Source: Cytobacillus firmus
Lineage (GTDB): Bacteria > Bacillota > Bacilli > Bacillales > Cytobacillaceae
DNA length: 64,000 bases
Assembly: GCF_023612095.1 (NCBI RefSeq)
Contig: NZ_CP086235.1
Location: 2,181,501-2,245,500, forward strand
Direction of reading: 5' to 3'
Both the position numbers and the translations under genes were made by a program. The notes beneath the pieces are model-generated. The model had not been told where the DNA came from. It worked only from the letters and a program-made list of their open reading frames with translations, and made no database searches. Below, in pieces: positions 40,610-50,302 of this stretch. Each line of letters begins with the position of its first letter. Within the stretch, counting starts at the first letter, position 1.

Positions 40610-42220
40610 ATGAATATTATCTGCAAAATTGCAGCCGAACCTGATGAATTTGAACAAATCCATCAGCTGAACTATCAGACATTTGTGGAAGAGATTCCGC
40701 AGCATAAGCAAAATGAAAATCAGCATTTAATCGATAAATTTCATGAAGAAAATACATATGTAATTGCCAAGGCTGGCGAGGAAGTGGCAGGAATGATCGC
40801 CATTCGTGCAAAAAGGCCATTTTCACTTGATTATAAGCTTCCAAATCTCGAAGAATACTTGCCTGTGAAAGGTGAATATTGCGAGGTACGACTGCTGTCA
40901 GTTAAAAAAGAATACCGCAGCACCCGGGTTTTTTTTCAGCTTTGTGAAAAGCTTGTGGAGCTTTGCCTTGAAAAAAATTATACGATGGCGCTGATCTCAG
41001 GGACGGTCAGGCAGCTGAAATTATATAAGCGGATTGGCTTTTTGCCTTTTGGTCCTCTGACAGGAGAGGAAGGAGCCCAATTTCAGCCCATGTACTTAAC
41101 AAAAGAGAATTTCGAACGTTCCACAACAGCCTTTAAACGCTTAATGGCCAGAAACTCAGAGCAGTCCGGGCAGCATTCTTTTTTGCCGGGACCAGTCCCT
41201 GTTCATGAGAATGTGAAAAATGCTTTTGCCAAAGAAGCCGTGTCTCATCGCAATCATGATTTTATCAAGGGATTAAAGGAATTGCGTTCTCAATTATGCA
41301 GGATGACAGGTGCCTCCAATGCACAAATTATTGTCGGGACGGGAACCCTTTCCAACGATCTTGTGGCTGCCCAGCTGAAAAACATGGAGGGGAATGGGCT
41401 GATCCTGGCCAATGGTGAATTCGGCTATCGTCTCATTGATCATGCCAGAAGATTTCAGTTATCTTTCCAGACGATTGAAAAAGACTGGAATGAACCGATC
41501 CTGCATGAGGAAATTGCCTACATGCTGACAGAAAATCCTTCTATAAAATGGGTCTGGACGGTTCATTGTGAAACCTCAACAGGGTATTTATTTGATATCA
41601 GCGGATTTCAGGAGCTATGTGCGAAGCATGGTGCCGAGCTTTGCGTGGATGCATGCAGTACAGCCGGAATCGTTTCGCTTAATCTGAAGAATATTTATTT
41701 GGCAACGTCCGTCAGCGGAAAAGGATTTGGCTCATACCCGGGTCTTGCGATCGTGTTCCATCGAGACCGGATTAAAGGGAACAGCAGTGTTCCCAGATAC
41801 CTGGATTTAAAGATGTATGAGGATAATGAAAGCATTCCTTATACCCATTCTTCCAATCTGGTCTACGCATTAAAAGAGAGTATAAAGCTGATAGATTATG
41901 AGAAGATAAACCGATTGTCTTTAAAAGTAAGGGAAAAGCTTGCAGAAAAGGGTTTTTCCATTCTGGGCGGGGACGATTACTCGCCAGGCATTATTACTGT
42001 CCATTTGCCGGAGGGCATTTCCAGCAGGGAATACGGCGATTTATGCAAACAGAAAGGAATTCTTCTAAGCTATGAAAGCGGGTACCTGCTCGAAAGAAAT
42101 TGGGTTCAGGTGGCTCTTATGGGGGCGCAGGAAGAAGAGAAGGTCATGGCTTCTATTGAAATGATGGCTCGTATTTTCGAAAAACACTATGAAAAGCGGT
42201 ATGATTATGAAGTTATTTAA
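40610..42220 (+). CDS. GNAT acetyltransferase fused to class V aminotransferase
   Basis: 536 residues. Residues ~1-170 are a GNAT domain (C-E-V-R-L-L-S-V-K-K-E-Y-R-S-T-R acetyl-CoA loop; Y-K-R-I-G-F-L-P-F). Residues ~200-530 are a class V, PLP-dependent aminotransferase resembling alanine-glyoxylate/2-aminoethylphosphonate transaminases, with H-C-E-T-S-T-G, D-A-C-S-T-A-G and the PLP Lys371 in S-V-S-G-K-G-F-G-S. Starts 4 bases after the PlsY-like gene and overlaps the LTA-synthase gene by 32 bases, so all three act together. The substrate is not known. Confidence 0.85.
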   Translation: MNIICKIAAEPDEFEQIHQLNYQTFVEEIPQHKQNENQHLIDKFHEENTYVIAKAGEEVAGMIAIRAKRPFSLDYKLPNLEEYLPVKGEYCEVRLLSVKKEYRSTRVFFQLCEKLVELCLEKNYTMALISGTVRQLKLYKRIGFLPFGPLTGEEGAQFQPMYLTKENFERSTTAFKRLMARNSEQSGQHSFLPGPVPVHENVKNAFAKEAVSHRNHDFIKGLKELRSQLCRMTGASNAQIIVGTGTLSNDLVAAQLKNMEGNGLILANGEFGYRLIDHARRFQLSFQTIEKDWNEPILHEEIAYMLTENPSIKWVWTVHCETSTGYLFDISGFQELCAKHGAELCVDACSTAGIVSLNLKNIYLATSVSGKGFGSYPGLAIVFHRDRIKGNSSVPRYLDLKMYEDNESIPYTHSSNLVYALKESIKLIDYEKINRLSLKVREKLAEKGFSILGGDDYSPGIITVHLPEGISSREYGDLCKQKGILLSYESGYLLERNWVQVALMGAQEEEKVMASIEMMARIFEKHYEKRYDYEVI

Positions 42221-44036
42221 GAAGCTTCCACCCATTTGGGCTGCCGTTATCTTTATCTGGATCAAGACGGCTGCTGTATCCTTTATCGGATTCAATTTGC
42301 ACCCGGAGACCTGGACTGATATTTTATTTATGCTATTAAGCCCGATCGGGGCCATAATGGTCATTCTTGGCGTACCTTATTATTTTAAGCGAAAGGTCAG
42401 ACCGGGAGTTGTTTTTGCAGCGATGGCTGTTATGACCGGCATTCTTTTTGGGGACCTTCTTTACTATCGTTTCTATACCGATTTTGTTACCGTTCCGATC
42501 CTTTTTCAGTTTAAAAATGTCGGAGGGATTGGACCGAGTACGTTTGAATTGATCAGCACGTGGGATCTTCTGTTATTGGCTGATCTGGTTGTTTTCTGGC
42601 TATTCTATTTAAAACGGAAATCAGTACAAGTGCAGTTTTCAAATAAATCAAAAAGGCTATATGGTTCTGTCAGTCTGATGTTTGTTCTAATAACCATCAC
42701 GCTTGGCTTGGTAAAAGTGCCTCATTTATTTTCGGAATCCTATAATCGCCAGCAGCTTGTTAAGCATATAGGCTTGTATCAGTATCATCTTTATGATATA
42801 GGAATCGCTGCAGCAAACCCGCTCAACCGCGCTTTTGCCAGTGCAACAGATGCTGAGGCTTCTGCTGAGTATGTGCAATCACATGAAGATAAGCCATCAG
42901 ATTACTTTGGCGCCGCAAAAGGTATGAATGTCGTTCTGATCAGCATGGAGTCCACACAGAATTTTGTGATCAACCAGAAGGTGAATGGGCAGGAAATAAC
43001 GCCTTTCCTTAATTCACTGACTGAAGACAGCTTTTATTTCAGCCGGGTCTATGATCAGACAGCACAGGGCAAAACATCGGACTCGGAATTCATGGTTGAT
43101 ACGGGCCTTTATCCTTTGTCCAGCGGGTCAGCGTTTGTCCGGAAAACGGAAAACGCTTATCGGAGCCTGCCGCATATATTAGCTGAAAAGGATTATTACT
43201 CAGCCGTTTTCCACGGGAATGACGCTTCGTTCTGGAATCGGGAGGCCATGTATGATTCCTTAGGATACAATCGTTATTTTTCAAAAGCCGATTATATGGT
43301 GAGTGATGAGAACTCAGTGAACTACGGGATTAAAGATATTCCATTTTTTCAGCAATCCATTCAGCATCTGGATAACCTGCAAAAGCCTTTCTACGCAAGG
43401 TTTATCACATTAACAAACCATTTTCCGTTTTTGCTGGAGGAGGAAGATCAGTTTATTCCTGAGGCCACCACCAGTGAAATGGTGGTCAATCGCTATGTCA
43501 CAACAGTCAGATACCAGGATGAAGCCATAAAAACCTTCTTCCAGGACCTAAAAAAGAAGGGACTCTATGATAATACGATGTTCGTATTGTATGGCGACCA
43601 TTATGGCATCTCTGATAAATATGAGCATGGCGTTCTCGAACTGCTGGGGCAGGAAGATACGATTGTGAACCGCATGCAGCTGCAGAGTGTGCCGCTGATT
43701 ATCCATGTGCCGGGTGTGGAGGGCAAAACGTTTTCGAACCTTGGCGGGGAAATCGATATCAGGGCAACGATTCTTCATCTGCTCGGCATGAGTGCTGATG
43801 ATAACTTCAGCTTCGGGCAAAACCTGTTTACAAGGGATCCCGATCATCCCGTTACCTTCCGGGATGGAAGTTTCATAGCGAAAGACTATTTGTACAAAGC
43901 CGGTAAATGCTTCAAAAGAAAATCGGAAGCAGAAACAGATATAAGTGGCTGTGAACCTTTAATGGATATCTCCAGGAAAGAGCTCGGGTTCTCTGATGAT
44001 ATTGTGCATGGGGATTTAATGAGGTTTATGGAGTAA
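42189..44036 (+). CDS. Lipoteichoic-acid-synthase-family phosphoglycerol transferase
   Basis: 615 residues. Five N-terminal membrane helices (to ~190), then an extracellular sulfatase-like domain. Metal and nucleophile motifs match LtaS: I-S-M-E-S-T-Q (Glu ligand), Q-T-A-Q-G-K-T-S-D-S-E with Thr296 as the likely nucleophile, and Y-G-D-H-Y-G (Asp/His). LtaS-type enzymes move glycerol phosphate from phosphatidylglycerol onto a lipid anchor. ATGs at 42201 and 42207 are alternative starts. The overlap with the GNAT-aminotransferase gene suggests an amino-modified head group or anchor. Confidence 0.9.
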   Translation: MKSGMIMKLFKKLPPIWAAVIFIWIKTAAVSFIGFNLHPETWTDILFMLLSPIGAIMVILGVPYYFKRKVRPGVVFAAMAVMTGILFGDLLYYRFYTDFVTVPILFQFKNVGGIGPSTFELISTWDLLLLADLVVFWLFYLKRKSVQVQFSNKSKRLYGSVSLMFVLITITLGLVKVPHLFSESYNRQQLVKHIGLYQYHLYDIGIAAANPLNRAFASATDAEASAEYVQSHEDKPSDYFGAAKGMNVVLISMESTQNFVINQKVNGQEITPFLNSLTEDSFYFSRVYDQTAQGKTSDSEFMVDTGLYPLSSGSAFVRKTENAYRSLPHILAEKDYYSAVFHGNDASFWNREAMYDSLGYNRYFSKADYMVSDENSVNYGIKDIPFFQQSIQHLDNLQKPFYARFITLTNHFPFLLEEEDQFIPEATTSEMVVNRYVTTVRYQDEAIKTFFQDLKKKGLYDNTMFVLYGDHYGISDKYEHGVLELLGQEDTIVNRMQLQSVPLIIHVPGVEGKTFSNLGGEIDIRATILHLLGMSADDNFSFGQNLFTRDPDHPVTFRDGSFIAKDYLYKAGKCFKRKSEAETDISGCEPLMDISRKELGFSDDIVHGDLMRFME

Positions 44037-44054
44037 TTTTTTTGGAGGAGAAGC

Positions 44055-44360
44055 ATGGAAGTTTTCGGGTTTATATTCTTATGGGGAATTCCGTTGCTGC
44101 TGCTTTGGAGCTTTATTTTAACGCTTATCAAAGTTAAGAGAGCAGGCAGCGAAGGACAATTCCTGGGCAGGACGCTGACATTTATCGGCGGAATTTATCA
44201 TTACACCATTTCTTCATTTGCCGCTTGGGTTGGTTTGATTGCCATCGCATTTGGAATTGCAGCGCTGGTGGAGGGTTCAATCTTCGGTGCATTATTCTTT
44301 GGTTTATTCGGTGTTTTTATGGTTTATAACTTTTTTCCAAGATTGAATATGACCGAATGA
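44055..44360 (+). CDS. Small three-helix membrane protein
   Basis: 101 residues, ATG with GGAGGAG upstream. Three hydrophobic helices (F-I-F-L-W-G-I-P-L-L-L-L, I-S-S-F-A-A-W-V-G-L-I-A and F-G-A-L-F-F-G-L-F-G). No recognised family. 18 bases after the LtaS-like gene, so probably the last gene of that operon. Confidence 0.65.
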   Translation: MEVFGFIFLWGIPLLLLWSFILTLIKVKRAGSEGQFLGRTLTFIGGIYHYTISSFAAWVGLIAIAFGIAALVEGSIFGALFFGLFGVFMVYNFFPRLNMTE

Positions 44361-44450
44361 GATTGAGGTATGTCCTATGTGGCATGCCTCTTATTTCTTT
44401 TTTGTAGGTATTGGGTCATTGGCCACAAAGAAAGCAGAAAAGAGGATGTG

Positions 44451-44863
44451 AGAGTCGGAACCCGGGTCAGTTTCGGACACAGAAAGGCGGAAACCATGGA
44501 TTTGAGTCGGAACCTGGGTCAACTTCGGACACAAAAAGGAGAAAAGAGACCGGTAGAGTCAGAACCTGTTGCAAGTTCGGACACAAAAAGGAGAAAAGAG
44601 ACCGGTAGAGTCAGAACTTGGTGCAAGTTCTGACACAAAAAGGAGAAAAGAGGCCGGTAGAGTCAGAACCTGGCGCAACTTCGGACGCAGAAAGGAGAAA
44701 AGAGGCCGGTAGAGTCAGAACCTGGTTCAACTTCGGACACAGAAAGGCGGAACTATGGAACGGAGTCGGAACCCGGGTCAGCTTGGGACACAGCAAGCAG
44801 AAACCGTGAATCAGAGTCAAAACTCTGTGCAGCTTCGGACACAGAAATCTCTAAAGAGAGGCA
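44451..44863. repeat. Second 52-bp tandem array, eight units
   Basis: Units start at 44451, 44503, 44555, 44607, 44659, 44711, 44762 and 44813 (52 bases, the last two 51), then a worn ninth copy. The core AGTCGGAACC...CAACTTCGGACAC and the linker AAAAAGGAGAAAAGAGGCCGG match the array at 1646. Again it lies downstream of a rightward gene and ends at a terminator. Two units have the full palindrome ACCCGGGT. Short frames through it are not real genes. Confidence 0.9.
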
Positions 44864-44910
44864 GTCGGAGACCGAACTCCGAGCATCTTCTAACACCAGA
44901 CAGGAGTAAG

Positions 44911-44947
44911 AAGGCTGAACTTTTTGAAACAATTCAGCCTTTATTTA
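44911..44947. terminator. Terminator after the second 52-bp array
   Basis: AAGGCTGAA (44911-44919) pairs with TTCAGCCTT (44933-44941), followed by TATTTAT; it may also serve the leftward DinB gene. Confidence 0.75.
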
Positions 44948-45419
44948 TAATTGAACGATAAATCTGTTTAATAGTCTCCATATGAATGGCTTCATGGTAA
45001 AAGCCGAATAAAAAAGCCTCTCCGGTTGTGTAAAAGGTAATGCCGCCGCGGTTTGTAAAGGGACTTGGCAGTTTTTGATCCATACGCCCATGAAGAAATG
45101 TCTTTATCCTGGGTTTTTGTTCGGTAAAGACGGACGCAATTTCCTTGAATGAAGGCGGTGCCTCGAACCAATCGGCAGGCTTAGTTCCAGCGCCAAATAA
45201 CCGTTCATAGTTCACTGGGACGTTCATTTTTTTACCTGATATTCCAAAGACAAGCTTTTCCTGGACAAATGCAATATGCCCGAAGTTCCAGCGGATACTA
45301 TTGTTAAATCCTTCTGGTATGATATCAGCCATTTCTTCTGGAATCCGTCTGATTGATTTTTCTGTAATGCCACGCACTTTTTCCATATGATCAAAAATTG
45401 TCTGTTCCAATAAATTCAC
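44934..45419 (-). CDS. DinB family protein
   Basis: 161 residues forming a four-helix bundle with three His where DinB/YfiT proteins bind a metal: W-N-F-G-H-I-A-F-V and the final Y-H-E-A-I-H-M-E. Some family members are metal-dependent thiol transferases; the role here is unknown. GGAGGG precedes the ATG. Confidence 0.85.
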   Translation of the reverse strand: MNLLEQTIFDHMEKVRGITEKSIRRIPEEMADIIPEGFNNSIRWNFGHIAFVQEKLVFGISGKKMNVPVNYERLFGAGTKPADWFEAPPSFKEIASVFTEQKPRIKTFLHGRMDQKLPSPFTNRGGITFYTTGEAFLFGFYHEAIHMETIKQIYRSIINKG

Positions 45420-45574
45420 CCTCCATATTAAAGCTCATTGCATTAAAGTTCTAGGGCTTCACTTCATTTTCCTACGGCTTTATTTCTTTTTGTCCAGAAG
45501 AGCTATGTATAATTTATAACCTTAAGTCTCAAGTCCTATAACCATATACAGCGCAGGCTTCTTAACCTAAGAGA

Positions 45575-45624
45575 CGTATCTCCATATTATAAGAATATAA
45601 TCATATTTTTAATAAGGAGATACG
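45575..45624. promoter_or_regulatory. 9-bp inverted repeat covering the ribosome site of the next gene
   Basis: CGTATCTCC (45575-45583) is the exact inverse of GGAGATACG (45616-45624), which contains the ribosome site of the permuted NlpC/P60 gene. Between lies a nested ATTATA/TATAAT pair; TATAAT (45596-45601) could be a -10. Either the RNA masks its ribosome site, or this is an operator around a promoter. Confidence 0.4.
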
Positions 45625-45626
45625 CT

Positions 45627-46235
45627 ATGTCTAATCAAAATATCTATATACTCCTTACGGATACCGGAACGTTATTTACGCGGCTTATTAAGCTTTACAC
45701 AAAAAAGCCTTATAACCATGCTTCTATTTCAATTGACCCTGAATTAAAAAATGTGTACAGCTTTGGCAGGAAAACGGCGAAAAATCCGTTTATAGGCGGT
45801 TTTGTTAAAGAAAATTTAAGAGGGAAATTTTTTACTGACTCAAAGTGTACTGTCATCAGCTGTTCTGTTACAGATGCACAGCTAAACAAGCTTAAAGCAC
45901 TTATAAATAAGATAGAATCTGAAAAAGACGATTACAGTTATAATCTGCTGGGCCTTTTTGCCATCATGTTTAATAAACAACTCTCAAGAAAAAATACTTT
46001 TTTCTGCTCTCAATTTGTAGCAACTGTCTTGCAGAGATGTGAAATTGTCAAATTTAATAAACCGCCTGCCCTTGTTATGCCGCACGAATTAATGGAAAAG
46101 GAAGATTTCATTGTTGTTTTTCAGGGAAGCCTGAAAGAGTATTTTCTTACTATTGAATGCCGGGCGATAGAAATAAACACCGGCATTTCAACGAATGGCC
46201 AGGAAAAGTTCGGACAATCGCTGGCCATTTCCTAA
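45627..46235 (+). CDS. Permuted NlpC/P60 (YiiX/YaeF-like) cysteine hydrolase
   Basis: 202 residues. The His in Y-N-H-A-S-I-S-I-D comes before the Cys in F-F-C-S-Q-F-V-A-T-V-L, the order of permuted papain-like NlpC/P60 proteins, which act on amide or lipid-ester bonds. The last ~25 codons run through two hairpins (46156-46187 and 46194-46229), so the original stop may have been lost. GGAG lies 7 bases before the ATG, inside an inverted repeat. Confidence 0.8.
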   Translation: MSNQNIYILLTDTGTLFTRLIKLYTKKPYNHASISIDPELKNVYSFGRKTAKNPFIGGFVKENLRGKFFTDSKCTVISCSVTDAQLNKLKALINKIESEKDDYSYNLLGLFAIMFNKQLSRKNTFFCSQFVATVLQRCEIVKFNKPPALVMPHELMEKEDFIVVFQGSLKEYFLTIECRAIEINTGISTNGQEKFGQSLAIS

Positions 46236-46244
46236 TGGCTGCAC

Positions 46245-47132
46245 TCAATGCCGCTTCTTTTTATAAGCCAAAGGTGTCATATTCATCGCATTACGGAATT
46301 TTTCAATAAAATAACTGCTGCTGTTAAAGCCTACTTTATACGCAACCTCAGTTACATTCGAACCCGGCTCCTGAAGCAGGGAGAGGCTTTTTTGCAGGCG
46401 GTGCTGAATCAGGTAATTAATGGGTGTCGTCCTGAGAATCTTTTTAAAGTATCTGCAGCATTCAGAATTGCTCAGTCTGCCGGCTTTGGCAATATCACTT
46501 AGGATGACTTTTTCAGCATAATGCTCATGGATCCAATTCAGCATTTCCTTCATCCGACTGTGTTTTTCAGCCTCAGTCTGGCTGTATTCCCGCTGGAATC
46601 CGTTTCGGATTAACTGCTGCCAAATGAATGTGAGCAGACTGGCTGTATCAATCTCATAAAATGGTGAATTCTCATGAATTAATTTCCTGATTTCCAGGAT
46701 GCTGTCTATTATATTGTTTTCCCATTCTTCATTACCCTTCAAAATTAGGCCTGGAAGATTTGTTGCTGAAATATACGCAGAAATATAGCTGCTGAACAAT
46801 TCCTGGGGAAGCAGGAAATGAGGGGAGACATTTAAACAAATGTACACGCAATCTCCGCTAATATCCTCGGTTGAATGAAGGCACCCGCTATTGATGAACA
46901 GGCAGTCTCCTTCTTTAACCGCAAATTTCTCTTCATTGACTTGAACCATGGCTTCTCCTTTAAGGGTCAGGATAAATTGAATTTCCTCATGCCAATGCAA
47001 AGGAACTTTGCCTTGAATATGATCTGCGATCTTCGTCTCGTAGCACGCGACAGGCATCACCACTGTCCTGTGGCTCGTCAATTCCTTCAGGCTTTCATCC
47101 ACTTTAAAATCTTTAATCTGCAAAAAAGCCAC
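46245..47132 (-). CDS. AraC-family regulator with N-terminal cupin
   Basis: 295 residues. Residues ~30-110 form a cupin sensor ([10 protein letters not shown]), and ~190-295 hold two HTH motifs of AraC ([20 protein letters not shown] and [16 protein letters not shown]). Divergent to the EamA transporter gene with only 96 bases between, so it probably controls that gene. Ligand unknown. Confidence 0.9.
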   Translation of the reverse strand: MAFLQIKDFKVDESLKELTSHRTVVMPVACYETKIADHIQGKVPLHWHEEIQFILTLKGEAMVQVNEEKFAVKEGDCLFINSGCLHSTEDISGDCVYICLNVSPHFLLPQELFSSYISAYISATNLPGLILKGNEEWENNIIDSILEIRKLIHENSPFYEIDTASLLTFIWQQLIRNGFQREYSQTEAEKHSRMKEMLNWIHEHYAEKVILSDIAKAGRLSNSECCRYFKKILRTTPINYLIQHRLQKSLSLLQEPGSNVTEVAYKVGFNSSSYFIEKFRNAMNMTPLAYKKKRH

Positions 47133-47228
47133 CTCAATATTGTTATACTTTTTTATGATATCCAGCTATTTTTATCACAGAATTTGGTTTATTATAACAC
47201 TATTATTATATTTAAGGTGGAGTCGAAC

Positions 47229-48182
47229 ATGAAAGGACGTTCAAGGAGTACGGGTTTATTGCTCGTTATTTTTGGAGCTTCATTCTGGGGTGTTGGCGGA
47301 ACTGTTGCCCAAAAGCTTTTTCAGGAATTCGGCATCTCAGTTGATTGGCTTGTCACAGCCCGGCTTCTGATCGCTGGTGTGCTACTCTTAGCCGTACAAT
47401 TTTTGCTGAAGGATAGCTCACAGGTGTTTGGAGTGTGGAAGAATAAAAAAGCAGCTATCATGCTTTTGATTTTTGGCCTGGCGGGAATGCTGGCCGTACA
47501 GTATACCTATATGGCTTCCATTCACCATGGCAATGCGGCTGTTGCCACGCTGCTTCAATATTTGGCACCAGCTATGATTATCATTTATCTGGTCCTGCGT
47601 AAGCAATCGGTGTTTACAAGACAGGATTTGGTGACCGTGTCCCTTGCTTTAGCGGGGTGCTTTCTTCTATTGACCAATGGTTCTGTTTCTCAGCTGTCCG
47701 TACCCTCACCTGCGATTGTATGGGGAGTTCTATCCGGTGTGGCACTGGCGTTTTATACGTTGTATGCCGTCCCGCTGCTGAAGGAGTATGATTCCCTTGT
47801 CGTGGTTGGCTGGGCGATGGTGATTGGCGGATTTGCATTGAGTTTCATCCATCCCCCATGGGAAATGGATTTCGGCAGCTTAAAGGCTGAAGCATTCCTG
47901 TATTTGGTTTTCGTTATTATTTTTGGAACGATGCTTGCGTTCTGGTTCTACATTGAAAGTCTCCAAACGCTGTCTCCGACCGAAACCAGTCTTTTAAGCA
48001 GCCTCGAGCCGCTTGCCGCAGTATTTACGACGGTTATCTGGCTGAACGAACCATTCGGCCTATTTCAATGGGCGGGTACTGCCTGTATTTTTGGCATGAT
48101 TCTGCTGCTGGCTTTGAGTAAGAAAAAACCGGCAAAAACCAGTGATTCTGCTGAAAATGAAGAACCATTAAGAGTGAGCTGA
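47229..48182 (+). CDS. EamA/DMT-family transporter
   Basis: 317 residues from ATG 47229 with AAGGTGGAG upstream; the frame is open much further back over the AraC gene, but that part is not coding. Ten membrane helices in two EamA repeats ([29 protein letters not shown]). Such proteins export metabolites or amino acids. A terminator follows. Confidence 0.92.
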   Translation: MKGRSRSTGLLLVIFGASFWGVGGTVAQKLFQEFGISVDWLVTARLLIAGVLLLAVQFLLKDSSQVFGVWKNKKAAIMLLIFGLAGMLAVQYTYMASIHHGNAAVATLLQYLAPAMIIIYLVLRKQSVFTRQDLVTVSLALAGCFLLLTNGSVSQLSVPSPAIVWGVLSGVALAFYTLYAVPLLKEYDSLVVVGWAMVIGGFALSFIHPPWEMDFGSLKAEAFLYLVFVIIFGTMLAFWFYIESLQTLSPTETSLLSSLEPLAAVFTTVIWLNEPFGLFQWAGTACIFGMILLLALSKKKPAKTSDSAENEEPLRVS

Positions 48183-48183
48183 G

Positions 48184-48214
48184 AGCCAGTCCCTTTCGCA
48201 GGGGCTGGTTTTTT
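48184..48214 (+). terminator. Terminator of the EamA gene
   Basis: AGCCAGTCCC pairs with GGGGCTGGTT with one mismatch, followed by TTTT. Confidence 0.8.
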
Positions 48215-48268
48215 CTTGCTTAGGTTTGGGTGCGGCAGGACATGATTTCTTTGAGGAAATTTGGTATT

Positions 48269-48339
48269 CGCTCATAAACCGAAGGAAATCGCTCATAAAA
48301 TAAGTTTTTCGCTCATAAAAAACAAAAAACGCTCATAAC
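48269..48339. repeat. Four CGCTCATAA motifs with ~20-bp period
   Basis: CGCTCATAA starts at 48269, 48290, 48310 and 48330 (spacing 21, 20, 20), with A-rich linkers. The stretch between the EamA terminator and the next gene otherwise holds nothing recognised. Same design as the sets at 28969 and 61304, with a different motif. Confidence 0.8.
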
Positions 48340-48461
48340 CACTGCCATTTCAAATTTTAATAAATTCTCCGCTGTAATTTTGCCCACACTAAGCATTATA
48401 TTTTCCTAAATTTATTTCGGTTGTTAAAATAAAGTCAATTCTTCATGAAGGAGATTAAAAA

Positions 48462-49463
48462 ATGACGAATATACAAATACCTGTTTCTGTTTTAAACCTT
48501 GCCCCGATACGAGAGGGGAAGGACAGCAGGCAGGCCATCGAAGATCTTGTTGATCTGGCCCAGGCAACAGAGGAAATGGGCTACAAACGCTATTGGATAG
48601 CGGAGCACCATAATACCCCGACACTGGTTAGTTCTGCCACGGCTATTTTAATAAAACATGCATTGGAGCATACTAAAACGATTCGCGTTGGCTCCGGCGG
48701 AATAATGCTGCCGAATCATGCGCCATTAGTGGTTGCCGAGCAATTCGGCACGATGGCGACCATTTATCCGGATCGGGTCGATTTGGGCCTCGGAAGGGCA
48801 CCTGGTACGGATATGATGACGGCTAATGCGCTTCGCCGTTCAAAAAATGATTCTGTTTATACATTCCCTGAGGATGTGAAGCAGCTGCTGACATACTTTG
48901 GTCCTTTAGAGGAGCAGAGTTATGTAAAAGCACACCCGGGTGTTGAAACGAACATTCCCATTTATATTCTTGGTTCTTCGACAGATTCAGCGTATTTGGC
49001 TGCTGAGCTGGGGCTTCCATATGTGTTTGCTTCACACTTTGCTCCAAGGTGGATGGAGGACGCCATCCGGATCTACCGTGCCAACTTTAAGCCTTCGCAG
49101 TATCTGGATAAACCATATATGATGATCTGCTTAAATGTCATTGCAGCAGAAACGGATGAGGAAGCGGAATTCCTGTCCACAACGATGAAACAGTTTTTCC
49201 TGAATGTCGTCAGAGGAACTTCCATGAAATTGAGCCCTCCGGTCGAGGATCTGGACTCCATCTGGAACCCAATGGAGAAGGAAGCCGCAGAGGGGATGTC
49301 AAGCGTCACCCTGATGGGCAGCAAAGAAACTGTCAAAGGACAGCTGGAGCAGTTCCAGAGCATGTACAATGTGGAGGAAATCATGGCAGTTTCCTATATT
49401 TATGACGAAGAAAAACAAAAACGTTCCTATGAAATATTGAAAGAAATTACAGACGGCAAATGA
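48462..49463 (+). CDS. LLM-class flavin-dependent monooxygenase
   Basis: 333 residues, ATG after AAGGAG. Bacterial-luciferase-like TIM barrel: [40 protein letters not shown]. This is the YvbT/YwcH-type group that uses reduced flavin; the substrate is unknown. Ended by its own terminator. Confidence 0.92.
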   Translation: MTNIQIPVSVLNLAPIREGKDSRQAIEDLVDLAQATEEMGYKRYWIAEHHNTPTLVSSATAILIKHALEHTKTIRVGSGGIMLPNHAPLVVAEQFGTMATIYPDRVDLGLGRAPGTDMMTANALRRSKNDSVYTFPEDVKQLLTYFGPLEEQSYVKAHPGVETNIPIYILGSSTDSAYLAAELGLPYVFASHFAPRWMEDAIRIYRANFKPSQYLDKPYMMICLNVIAAETDEEAEFLSTTMKQFFLNVVRGTSMKLSPPVEDLDSIWNPMEKEAAEGMSSVTLMGSKETVKGQLEQFQSMYNVEEIMAVSYIYDEEKQKRSYEILKEITDGK

Positions 49464-49487
49464 GCGGGGAAATATTCCCCGCTTTTC
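49464..49487 (+). terminator. Terminator after the flavin monooxygenase gene
   Basis: AGCGGGGAA and TTCCCCGCT form a 9-bp stem with a 3-base loop, then TTT. Confidence 0.8.
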
Positions 49488-49576
49488 ATATTTCTCGGGA
49501 AAGCGCAGGATTAGACTATTCTTGCGCGCGGAGGTCGTATCATGGCTCTTATTGCCGAAAGATGAAAAGCTCTGCT

Positions 49577-50302
49577 TTATTCTATGGTTTCCTGTTTGTA
49601 AAGTGCAGGATTGGCTGCCGTATTCAAACTCTGTGCAGACGCCCACAGATTTGCCAGGAAGCGCGGCATCATCTGCTGTGACGGAAGAGTGCCATATCTG
49701 GAAAAGTAAACAAACAGCTTCAAATAAGTTCTTGCATTATTCGGCAGGTGAATTTTCTTTGCGTAGTATTCATTTTCCGTAAAGGTTGCAAAAGAACGGG
49801 TTTCAAAGCCGGAAATTAACCGTGTGCTCTCTCCTTTGTATTCATTTTCAATGTAATGGATTCTTTTTATAATGGTGGGGTCATCAGAGCCATCATAATT
49901 AGCAAGCTTGGCTTGCCGGTATGCTGGGACAGATGACAGGTTATCTGTAAGTGCAAGTGCATGACCGTATGCTTTGTCATGACCTTCATATAGAGGCTTG
50001 ATATCGGCATTCCCCATTAAATCCACTAAACGCAATTCCTCATTTTCCAAATAGGGCGGTCTGAAAATCTGTCTCGAAAGCTTAAGCTCATCGAGTGAAT
50101 CACATACAAATGAAGTGAAAAAATACCACTGGCCATTGTCATCCAGGCTGATATCATAATCCTGCCCTTCAATTTCTATCTGGTAATCAATGAAGCGATC
50201 TTTACGGTCGAATGTAAAATCAAATTGTTCTTTTTCTGCTGGTTTAAATCCATATGGAGTTTGAATCGGTACACAGATTTCTGAGAAGTATTGGTTTTTC
50301 AT
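49577..50302 (-). CDS. Hypothetical protein, 241 residues
   Basis: I do not recognise this protein. It is soluble in composition with no signal peptide or membrane helix, acidic and aromatic-rich (F-D-F-T-F-D-R-K-D-R-F-I-D-Y, G-Q-W-Y-F-F-T-S-F), ending in a helical Ala/Leu/Gln segment (F-L-A-N-L-W-A-S-A-Q-S-L). GTAAGGTGT lies upstream of the ATG. No Cys/His cluster or enzyme motif is visible. Its 5' region faces the LysM amidase gene, 135 bases away. Confidence 0.7.
   Translation of the reverse strand: MKNQYFSEICVPIQTPYGFKPAEKEQFDFTFDRKDRFIDYQIEIEGQDYDISLDDNGQWYFFTSFVCDSLDELKLSRQIFRPPYLENEELRLVDLMGNADIKPLYEGHDKAYGHALALTDNLSSVPAYRQAKLANYDGSDDPTIIKRIHYIENEYKGESTRLISGFETRSFATFTENEYYAKKIHLPNNARTYLKLFVYFSRYGTLPSQQMMPRFLANLWASAQSLNTAANPALYKQETIE

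Noticed and set aside
44370..44961. Reading frames rich in R-V-R-T and S-E-P-G over array 2
   Set aside because: Repeat-derived frames in several phases at once; no start signals.
46875..47228. N-terminal extension of the EamA transporter
   Set aside because: This part is antisense to the AraC gene; ATG 47229 has the ribosome site and the family N-terminus.
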